From: Aquificaceae bacterium
Lineage (GTDB): Bacteria > Aquificota > Aquificia > Aquificales > Aquificaceae
Direction: 5' to 3'
Length of the DNA stretch: 11,284 bases
Assembly: GCA_025057715.1 (NCBI GenBank)
Contig: JANWVD010000015.1
Coordinates: 1 to 11,284 of the forward strand
Shown: positions 5,466-11,284 of the stretch, piece by piece
Position numbering within the stretch: the first letter of the stretch is position 1
Layout: every line of letters begins with the position of its first letter
The notes under the pieces: generated by a model
What the model was told of the DNA's origin: nothing
What the model saw: the letters and a program-made list of their open reading frames with translations, nothing else
Databases searched by the model: none
Translations under genes and position numbers: made by a program

Positions 5466-7334
5466 ATGAACGGGGAATTGTTATCTGGTTATAATGGCAT
5501 AGAGACTCTTCGCAAAATGGATTATGAAGAGCTTATAGCTCTTGCCAAGGATGTAAGGGAATACATCCTTGAGATAACTGCCAAGAATGGCGGGCATGTT
5601 GCGCCTGGACTTGGCGTTGTAGAGCTCACAATTGCACTCTTGAGAGTGTTTAACCCGCCAGAGGATGTAATAGTTTGGGACATAGGTCATCAGGCTTATC
5701 CTTGGAAGATTCTAACGGATAGAAAAGAGACTTTTGCCACGCTTAGGCAATACGGCGGAATCTCGGGATTTTTAAGGCTTGAGGAAAGCCCCTTTGACGC
5801 CTTTGGCGCAGGACATAGCTCAACGAGCATAAGCGCTGCGCTCGGATATAGAATAGGCTTTGACATCCTAAAGAGAGACAACTTCGTAATTGCGATAATT
5901 GGCGATGGCGCAATGACGGCGGGAATGGCATTCGAAGCTCTAAACAATGCAGGTGCAATAAAGCCAAGTAGATTCTTGGTCATCCTAAACGATAACGAGA
6001 TGTCAATCTCGCCAAATGTGGGCGCAATCTCAACATATTTTAGCAAAATCCTTACAGGTAGGTTTTTACAAGACATTAGGTCAAAGACCTATTCCTTGCT
6101 TGAAAGGCTGGGAAGGCCGGCAGCAAGGATAGCAAAGCTAATGGAAGAGTTTGCTAAGGGGTTAATATCCCCCGGAATCTTATTCGAAGAGCTCGGCTTT
6201 ACTTACATTGGTCCAGTAAACGGGCATGATATTATCGCCCTTGAGCAAACGCTTAGCAATTGCAAGCACATAAATGGTCCAGTTTTGCTACACATTTTTA
6301 CTAAAAAGGGCAAAGGCTACCATCATGCTGAGAAAGACCCAGTAACTTGGCACGGGGTTGCACCATATAAGATTGAGTCAGGTCAGTTTATCAAAAAGCC
6401 CTCTCCCCCAACATGGACGAGCGTTGCAGGCAAAGCCCTCGTTGAGCTTGCAAAAGCCAATGAGCGTATAGCTGTAATAACCCCGGCAATGAAGGAAGGC
6501 TCTGGTCTTGTGGAATTTAGCAAAACATTCCCAGATAGATTTTTCGACGTAGGGATTGCAGAGCAACACGCTTGCACCTTTGCTGGCGCGCTTGCGCTCT
6601 CTGGGATGATACCGTTTGCTTGCTATTACTCTACATTCTTGCAAAGAGCCTATGACCAATTAATTCACGACATTGCCCTTCAAAACCTGCCGGTCATTTT
6701 CGCAATAGATAGGGCAGGACTCGTAGGGGAAGATGGTCCAACTCACCACGGGGTTTTTGACCTATCTTACCTAAGATGCATTCCAAACATGATAATTTGC
6801 ACGCCAAAAGACGAGCAAGAGCTAAGAGACCTACTTTATAGCTCAATAGAGTATAAAGCCCCTGTCGCAATTAGATACCCAAGAGGAGCAGCAATAGGCG
6901 TGCCGACAGAGGGCTTTAATTACATAGAGGTTGGTAGCTGGCAAATTGTAAAAGAGGGTCGAGATATTGCCATTTTAGCCACAGGGCATACGGTCTATGA
7001 AGCCCTAAAAGCATCCCAAGAGCTCGAAAATATGGGAATCAGCACGCATATTATCAACGCAAGGTTTATAAAACCCATGGACGAAAATATCCTCCAAAGC
7101 ACCTTGGAAAGCTTTGATACAATCCTTACAATCGAGGACAATGTTCTTTCAGGTGGTTTTGGTAGCGCCGTGCTTGAATGGGCTATGGATAGAGGTTACA
7201 TAGCAAGGGTAATAAGACTCGGCGTGCCAGATAGGTTTATAGAGCATGGTCCTCAAAGCCTACTAAGAGAGCTCTGCGGGATAAATTCAGAAGCAATTAA
7301 AAAGCGCATAATTGAGCTTTTGAAAGTATCTTGA
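5466..7334 (+). CDS. dxs: 1-deoxy-D-xylulose-5-phosphate synthase
   Basis: Dxs condenses pyruvate and glyceraldehyde 3-phosphate with loss of CO2, the first step of the MEP route to isoprenoids; the product also feeds thiamine and pyridoxal synthesis. The 622-residue cytoplasmic enzyme has the usual length and order. The ThDP domain carries NGGHVAP (41-47), DIGHQAYPWK (72-81), GAGHSSTS (115-121) and the ThDP/Mg motif GDGAMTAGMAFEALNNAG (146-163). The pyrimidine-binding domain has GIAEQHA (363-369) with the catalytic Glu366, YYSTFLQRAYDQ (387-398) and GPTHHG (424-429). A transketolase C-terminal domain follows from about 490. The ATG at 5466 places the family-typical N-terminal segment correctly. 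The stop TGA overlaps the TTG start of mscS. No other MEP gene is in the window. Confidence 0.97.
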   Translation: MNGELLSGYNGIETLRKMDYEELIALAKDVREYILEITAKNGGHVAPGLGVVELTIALLRVFNPPEDVIVWDIGHQAYPWKILTDRKETFATLRQYGGISGFLRLEESPFDAFGAGHSSTSISAALGYRIGFDILKRDNFVIAIIGDGAMTAGMAFEALNNAGAIKPSRFLVILNDNEMSISPNVGAISTYFSKILTGRFLQDIRSKTYSLLERLGRPAARIAKLMEEFAKGLISPGILFEELGFTYIGPVNGHDIIALEQTLSNCKHINGPVLLHIFTKKGKGYHHAEKDPVTWHGVAPYKIESGQFIKKPSPPTWTSVAGKALVELAKANERIAVITPAMKEGSGLVEFSKTFPDRFFDVGIAEQHACTFAGALALSGMIPFACYYSTFLQRAYDQLIHDIALQNLPVIFAIDRAGLVGEDGPTHHGVFDLSYLRCIPNMIICTPKDEQELRDLLYSSIEYKAPVAIRYPRGAAIGVPTEGFNYIEVGSWQIVKEGRDIAILATGHTVYEALKASQELENMGISTHIINARFIKPMDENILQSTLESFDTILTIEDNVLSGGFGSAVLEWAMDRGYIARVIRLGVPDRFIEHGPQSLLRELCGINSEAIKKRIIELLKVS

Positions 7335-8086
7335 TATCAGAAAACATCCTCTGGGCAGGGCTAATAACCCTACTCTCGCTCTTAATAGCCCGGTTTGTCG
7401 GTGATAGGTTAAAAAGTAGCAACGTCCCAATCGTTATAATCCAGAGCGCAAAAGGGCTTATTATAATCCTTGGCGTTCTTGCCTCTCTTGAAAAGCTCGG
7501 TATAGCCATAACGCCAATGCTTACAGCCCTTGGCGTTGGCGGCCTTGCAGTTGCCTTGGCACTTCGCGACAGCCTTGAAAACCTCTTTGCTGGCTTTTAC
7601 ATCCTCGCAACAAGACAGATAAGACAAGGCGATTACATCAAGCTCCAAAGCGGGGAAGAGGGCAAAGTGCAAGACATTAGCTGGCGAAATACCACACTAT
7701 TACAAGCCAACAACAACTTAATAATTGTTCCAAATTCTAAAATAACTACATCTATTATCACAAACTACTCTCTTCCTCAAGAAGAAATCAATCTTAGCCT
7801 AAGCTTAAACCTCGTAGCAAACGAAAACTTTAGTCAAATTGAGGAAATTATCTTAAAAGTAGCTACAAACATCCAAGAAAATTCGCCAAACGCAGCGCCA
7901 AACTTTGTACCAAGAGTGAGATTCGTCTCCTTTCGCGAAAACACCCTCGAGCTAAACGTCATAGTGCGCTCAAAAGGCTTTGAAAACATTCCCGCTCTTA
8001 GACACGAGCTTCTTAGCACAATACTTTCAGAGCTCTCAAGTGCCGGGCTAATTAAACAAAAGACTACCTATCCTGACAATGCTTGA
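7331..8086 (+). CDS. small-conductance mechanosensitive channel, MscS family
   Basis: The 251-residue product has the minimal MscS layout: membrane segments at about 7-22 and 35-52, then the pore helix region with the Gly/Ala-rich ALGVGGLAVALALRDSLENL (about 66-85). This is followed by a beta domain starting RQGDYIKL (about 98-105), the block VPNSKITTSIITNYS and a C-terminal alpha/beta cytoplasmic vestibule. Such channels open under membrane tension and release solutes during osmotic downshock. The protein is slightly shorter than E. coli MscS (286), mostly from a short N-terminus. The start is a TTG overlapping the dxs stop (TTGA), so translation is probably coupled; a later start would cut into the first membrane segment. 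The 3' end runs 39 bases into the opposite yggS gene. Confidence 0.92.
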   Translation: MISENILWAGLITLLSLLIARFVGDRLKSSNVPIVIIQSAKGLIIILGVLASLEKLGIAITPMLTALGVGGLAVALALRDSLENLFAGFYILATRQIRQGDYIKLQSGEEGKVQDISWRNTTLLQANNNLIIVPNSKITTSIITNYSLPQEEINLSLSLNLVANENFSQIEEIILKVATNIQENSPNAAPNFVPRVRFVSFRENTLELNVIVRSKGFENIPALRHELLSTILSELSSAGLIKQKTTYPDNA

Positions 8087-8755
8087 GCCCTCTTTTATAG
8101 CATCCTCAAAGTCCGAGGACATCCCCATCGAGAGTTCCTTTAGGGCAACCCCAAGCGACTGCTCGAGATTCTCCTTTAGTTCCCTGAGGGTGCGAAAGTA
8201 TGGTCTTGGGTTTTCCCCAAGCGGCGCTATGCACATAAGCCCAACTATCTCAATATTTGGAAAGTCAAGGCAGGTCTTGGCAAAGTCCTTTAGATTTTCT
8301 GGCATCACCCCGCCCCTCTTGGGGTTTGAGGTAAAATTCACCTCTATCAAGGCACGCTGAGTTATATTTGCTCTTGATGCCCTATCTGATAGCTCCTCAA
8401 GAAGGCTAACCCTATCGAGCGAATGAATAAGCTCTACCTTACCAATAATTTGCCTCACCTTATTGCTCTGAAGGTTGCCTATAAAGTGCCAACTTACATC
8501 AGAATCGCGTAGCTCCTCGAACTTTGGCAAAAACTCCTGCACCCTGCTTTCGCCAAAGAGCGAAAGCCCAAGCTTAGCTGCGAGCTTTAAAACCCCGACC
8601 GAAACCCCCTTGCTTGCCCCAAGGAGCCTCACACCTGATGGGTCTCTTCCACACTCTTCACAAGCCCTCTCAATCCTCTTTAGGACGCTTTTTATTCTCT
8701 CTTCTAAAACGCGCCCTTCGGGCGCATTTAAAATATTCTCTTTAGAAAGCTCCAT
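8048..8755 (-). CDS. YggS/PLPBP family pyridoxal phosphate-binding protein
   Basis: Members of this family bind PLP without known catalysis and keep cellular B6 and amino-acid/keto-acid pools in balance. The 235-residue product has the single-domain alanine-racemase-like barrel: LLGASKG (44-50) with Lys49 as the expected PLP lysine, FGESRVQE (67-74), WHFIGNLQSNK (89-99), HSLDR (111-115), GLMCIAPLG (172-180) and the phosphate-binding end SMGMSSDFEDAI (209-220) plus VRIG (227-230). Two changes from the common pattern are Gly after Lys49 and Ser70 in place of Asn in FGEN. The N-terminus has about 15 residues more than usual, but ATG 8755 is the only reasonable start. Its first 28 bases overlap the DUF2227 gene, and a hairpin (8711-8725) lies in codons 11-15. 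The 3' end overlaps mscS tail to tail. Confidence 0.93.
   Translation of the reverse strand: MELSKENILNAPEGRVLEERIKSVLKRIERACEECGRDPSGVRLLGASKGVSVGVLKLAAKLGLSLFGESRVQEFLPKFEELRDSDVSWHFIGNLQSNKVRQIIGKVELIHSLDRVSLLEELSDRASRANITQRALIEVNFTSNPKRGGVMPENLKDFAKTCLDFPNIEIVGLMCIAPLGENPRPYFRTLRELKENLEQSLGVALKELSMGMSSDFEDAIKEGSSIVRIGSLLFN
8707..8725 (-). terminator. terminator-like hairpin just after the DUF2227 stop
   Basis: Read on the minus strand, GCGCCC-GAA-GGGCGC (8725-8711) forms a perfect 6-bp GC stem with a three-base loop and is followed by GTTTT (8710-8706). It begins three bases after the DUF2227 stop codon (8730-8728). The T run is short, so it would be a weak terminator. It also lies inside the first codons of yggS, where it could act as an attenuator between the two genes or be a by-product of the codons for A-P-E-G-R. 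Confidence 0.3.
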
Positions 8756-9180
8756 AGCACATCCACAAGAACATGGACAAGCTCAGCAAGGCAAATCCCT
8801 AAAAAAGCAAAAAACGCCCAATCGTAAGTAAAATGAGGCAGCTTATTTAGATTAAACTCCATTGAAAACCCAATCTCAAGTGCCAAAAGAACCAAAAAAA
8901 CCAGCGCCCCAAGATAGCTAACCCTTAAGAAGCTTCCTAAAAACGGCACATGCGAAGAGCCCCGATGGCGAGAGAATTTTCTATACGGCTTCCAGGCGTG
9001 TTTCAGAGGTCCCCACCTTCTTGAGGGCTTTGAATGCTCTATGTCAATGTCTGGCGATAGGAAAAATGTCCCAAAGACATAACCAAAAACGAAAGGCAAG
9101 AAAAACTCCCGTGGCACAAAATAAAGAAACCCCGCAAGCGCTGAAAGATTAATCACCTCATGAGTCTTAAATAGAGCCAT
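8728..9180 (-). CDS. DUF2227-type membrane protein, putative metal-binding
   Basis: The 150-residue product has three or four hydrophobic segments (about 10-30, 30-42, 85-106, 120-147) around a conserved polar block. THEVIN near the N-terminus (His7, Asn11), SPDIDIEHS (42-50), RRWGPLKHAWKPYR (54-67) and HRGSSH (72-77) are the typical His/Asp landmarks of DUF2227, annotated as putative metal-binding and distantly like the YdjM metal-dependent hydrolases. His136 and Asp140 in the last helix could complete a metal site at the membrane. The activity and substrate are unknown. The ATG at 9180 lies within the last codons of recJ (14-bp overlap), with a good ribosome binding site AAGGA eight bases upstream. 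The last 28 bases overlap the yggS start. Confidence 0.82.
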   Translation of the reverse strand: MALFKTHEVINLSALAGFLYFVPREFFLPFVFGYVFGTFFLSPDIDIEHSKPSRRWGPLKHAWKPYRKFSRHRGSSHVPFLGSFLRVSYLGALVFLVLLALEIGFSMEFNLNKLPHFTYDWAFFAFLGICLAELVHVLVDVLWSFLKRIF

Positions 9181-10726
9181 AAACTACATCCTTTACTATA
9201 AAACTATTCACCGATTCACCTAAAGAATAGATAACTTTTATATCCTTTTTGAAAATATGTGGTTTAAAAACCTCGCTTTCAAAATACAGTTTTAAATTAT
9301 GCGCAGGCTTTGAAATGAAAACCGGCTCTGGAAATCCCTCGCCAAAAGGTTCAAGGGATTTTATCTGGTTAAAAACCTCAGGAGAGACATTTTTCATATC
9401 CAATTCACAATCAAATGGGCAGTATTGCTTCGATAGGCCGCTTACAGCGCTCTCGACATCAGCAAGAAAGCTATCTAAGTTTTTCTTAGCTATGAAAAAC
9501 CCAACTGCGTTCCTATGACCGCCAAATTGCTCAAGGGAATGAGATAAACTCCTGATAAGCCCGAAAGCGTCAATGCTCGCGGGTGCACGAATAGAACCCT
9601 TGAGGAGCTCTCCTTCGCCATGCAAGACGATGGCAGGCTTTGAAAAGGTGCTGGCGAGCTTAGAGGCAACAATCCCACCAACGGGTCCCATATCTTTTGG
9701 AAGCCGAGCGACTATAACATTTCCTTCTTTTACTTGCGATATTGCACTTTTAAAAGCCTCACGAGTTAAATACTTTCTAAAACGATTGAGATTTTCTATC
9801 TTATTTATGAGATGTTTTATTCTCAAAACATCCTTTGATAGTAAAAGGTTAAACGATAGCTCGGGCATACCCAACCTACCAGGTGCATTGAGTCTCGGTA
9901 TAACACCATAAGTTAAGTCTCGTGTCCCAACTTTTTTAACATTCATATACCTAAGCATTTCAATTAAGCCAATTTTTTGAACATTAAGCTCAAGGCATCT
10001 ATTTAAAATCTTCATACCAGCAACGACAAAGCGTCTATTTAAAGCATTTAAGGGCATCACATCAGCAAGCGTCCCAAGGGCAACGAGCGGCAGGTAAATT
10101 CTGAGGTCAATCTCCGAATTCAATCGCTCCAAAAGTGCTTTACATACATAAAAGACCATGCCAGCCGATGAAAGCCCGCGAATATGCTCGCTCTTTGACA
10201 GCTTTGAGCTAATTACGATTGCTCTTGGTAAATTATCAGGCGGATTATGATGGTCTATTACTATAGTTTTCATTTTAGTTATCGAGAGCTCCTTAGCAGA
10301 GTTAATCCCGTTGTCAACGGTGATTAAAACGCTACCAAGACCCTCGAGCTTGCGAAGGAGCTCTTTATTAAGTCCATAACCTCTCTTTCGAGAAGATAAA
10401 ACTACGTTTACATTTGCACCAACGGCTTTCAAAACGCTATAGAGGAAAACAGAACCAGTAATTCCATCGACATCACCATCCGCGAAAATAACAATGCGCT
10501 CTTTTTTTCTTATCGCTCTTACAATCTCTTCGACAGCTTCCTCTACATTAAAATCGCTTGCAACCTTGACAATAAGAGAAAATCCGCGCAGTATATATTG
10601 CGCATCAACGTTCCTGTTTGCCAATATCCTTGCAGCTATTGACCCAAACTCCAACTCGAGCTCTCTTGGAACAAAGCTCTCCTGTAAAAACCAATGTCTG
10701 CCTGTTATTCCGCGCCAAATTAACAT
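9167..10726 (-). CDS. recJ: single-stranded-DNA-specific 5'-3' exonuclease RecJ
   Basis: RecJ degrades single-stranded DNA 5' to 3' in recombination, mismatch and excision repair with two metal ions. The 519-residue product has the DHH phosphoesterase domain: motif I DGDVDG with Asp83, Asp85 and Asp87; ITVDNG with Asp138; DHH 158-160; and ALGTLAD ending Asp222. RLNAPGRLG (278-286) precedes the DHHA1 domain with FGGHRNAVGF (GGH 402-404). The region from about 438 to the end has the length and pattern of the RecJ OB fold. Length is near the short RecJ forms (E. coli 577); the extra C-terminal domain of some thermophile RecJs is absent. I chose the ATG at 10726, which overlaps the murC stop by 7 bp; a GTG at 10750 is an alternative giving eight more residues. 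AGGAG lies about 13 bases before the ATG. Confidence 0.93.
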   Translation of the reverse strand: MLIWRGITGRHWFLQESFVPRELELEFGSIAARILANRNVDAQYILRGFSLIVKVASDFNVEEAVEEIVRAIRKKERIVIFADGDVDGITGSVFLYSVLKAVGANVNVVLSSRKRGYGLNKELLRKLEGLGSVLITVDNGINSAKELSITKMKTIVIDHHNPPDNLPRAIVISSKLSKSEHIRGLSSAGMVFYVCKALLERLNSEIDLRIYLPLVALGTLADVMPLNALNRRFVVAGMKILNRCLELNVQKIGLIEMLRYMNVKKVGTRDLTYGVIPRLNAPGRLGMPELSFNLLLSKDVLRIKHLINKIENLNRFRKYLTREAFKSAISQVKEGNVIVARLPKDMGPVGGIVASKLASTFSKPAIVLHGEGELLKGSIRAPASIDAFGLIRSLSHSLEQFGGHRNAVGFFIAKKNLDSFLADVESAVSGLSKQYCPFDCELDMKNVSPEVFNQIKSLEPFGEGFPEPVFISKPAHNLKLYFESEVFKPHIFKKDIKVIYSLGESVNSFIVKDVVYGSI

Positions 10727-11284
10727 AAGCTGCTTATGAACTCCTCGCACCAGCGAGATATGCTCCCCGCCCCCATAAAGACAATTACGCTGTTCTCGTT
10801 TAAATGTCTTTTTAAAACCTCAAAGAGTTCTTCTTTAGAGGGTATATAAGCGCAATTAGCGTGGTCTGCAAGTCTTGACGCGCTGATGTTATAAGTATTT
10901 TCCTCACCTGCGGGATATATATCAGTCAAAATGCAATTAAAACCTTTTAAGACCTCGACAAACTTGTCAAAAAGACTATAAACCCGTGAATACCTGTGAG
11001 GCTGAATAATCGCTAACAAGTTTTTATCAGGATACATTCCCCTGAGCGCGTTCAAAACTGCATTTATTTCTGTCGGATGATGGGCATAATCGTCAAATAT
11101 TACGGCTTTATCAAGTTTTGCCTTTAATTCCATACGCCTCTTAACACTTGGAAAGTTCTTAAGAGCGCTCGATATGAGCTCTGGCTTAATATTGGCTTCC
11201 ATGCAAACGCCAATGCAAGCGAGGGCATTATAAACATTATGAAGACCCGCAACTGGCAACTCAAAAATACCGAGGCTATCTTTA
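10720..11284 (-). CDS. murC: UDP-N-acetylmuramate-L-alanine ligase, C-terminal part (gene runs off the right edge)
   Basis: MurC adds L-alanine to UDP-N-acetylmuramic acid with ATP, the first amino acid of the peptidoglycan stem peptide, in the cytoplasm. About 187 residues of the usual ~450 to 480 are present. The frame stays open to the last base of the window, so the TTG at 11259 is internal. Visible blocks are PVAGLHNVYNALA at the end of the central ATPase domain, KRRMELK, the family motif DDYAHHPTEI, IQPHRYSRV, DIYPAGEEN and the C-terminal FMGAGSIS. These fit the central/C-terminal ligase domains of MurC rather than MurD, E or F. The stop codon overlaps the recJ ATG, so the two are probably cotranslated. 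A PLP-binding protein and an exonuclease follow in the same run, with no other mur gene in view. Confidence 0.95.
   Translation of the reverse strand, partial: KDSLGIFELPVAGLHNVYNALACIGVCMEANIKPELISSALKNFPSVKRRMELKAKLDKAVIFDDYAHHPTEINAVLNALRGMYPDKNLLAIIQPHRYSRVYSLFDKFVEVLKGFNCILTDIYPAGEENTYNISASRLADHANCAYIPSKEELFEVLKRHLNENSVIVFMGAGSISRWCEEFISSLC

Noticed and set aside
9249..9518. Plus-strand open frames opposite recJ (also 9573-9911 and 10494-10739)
   Set aside because: They mirror the codon pattern of recJ, show no family motifs and have no ribosome binding sites.
10724..10750. GTG at 10750 as the recJ start
   Set aside because: It would enlarge the overlap with murC to 31 bp; the ATG at 10726 gives the 7-bp overlap typical of this cluster. 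The choice is not certain.
1..11284. CRISPR array, tRNA/rRNA genes, insertion sequence or toxin-antitoxin pair
   Set aside because: No regularly spaced repeats, no cloverleaf or rRNA signatures, no transposase and no small two-gene toxin module were seen; nearly all sequence is taken by recognisable genes.

Overview
This window reads as a chromosomal segment of a thermophilic Gram-negative bacterium, most likely of the order Aquificales (Aquificaceae; Aquifex, Hydrogenobacter or Thermocrinis relatives). The argument is inference from three things: the AtpA sequence looks very close to the Aquifex type; atpA stands alone, outside any atp operon, as is known for that lineage; and arginine AGG/AGA and isoleucine ATA codons are frequent, a common thermophile bias. 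It is not proven from the sequence alone.

Layout. Almost every base is coding, in two convergent blocks. The left block (+ strand, about 81 to 8086) holds the 3' end of an SGNH hydrolase-like gene with no intact upstream part, a membrane acyltransferase with a C-terminal SGNH domain, a 106-residue protein I do not recognise, atpA, a DUF72 protein, a TPR protein, smpB, dxs and an MscS-type channel. The genes are joined by stop/start overlaps (ATGA, TTGA, TAATG). The only real gaps are 47 bases before the TPR gene and 62 bases before dxs. The right block (- strand, 11284 down to 8048) holds the 3' part of murC, a recJ-type exonuclease gene, a DUF2227 membrane protein gene and a yggS-type PLP protein gene, each overlapping the next. 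The two blocks meet tail to tail with a 39-bp overlap of mscS and yggS.

How the genes work together. They do not form one pathway; this is the mixed housekeeping operon style of compact thermophile genomes: envelope modification (acyltransferase, MurC), energy (AtpA), isoprenoid precursors (Dxs), ribosome rescue (SmpB), osmotic protection (MscS), DNA repair (RecJ) and PLP homeostasis (YggS).

Oddities. The first ~110 bases are 58% GC by hand count against 44% in the next 90, and carry an open antisense frame, suggesting a junction or foreign edge. A textbook-looking intrinsic terminator hairpin lies inside the acyltransferase coding sequence. A similar hairpin sits at the DUF2227/yggS junction. 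SmpB has arginine where the family usually has His or Tyr before the DKR motif. The TPR gene appears to have a promoter that would give an almost leaderless message. I see no CRISPR array, tRNA, rRNA, insertion sequence or clear defence system, and no strong candidate for an entirely new system.
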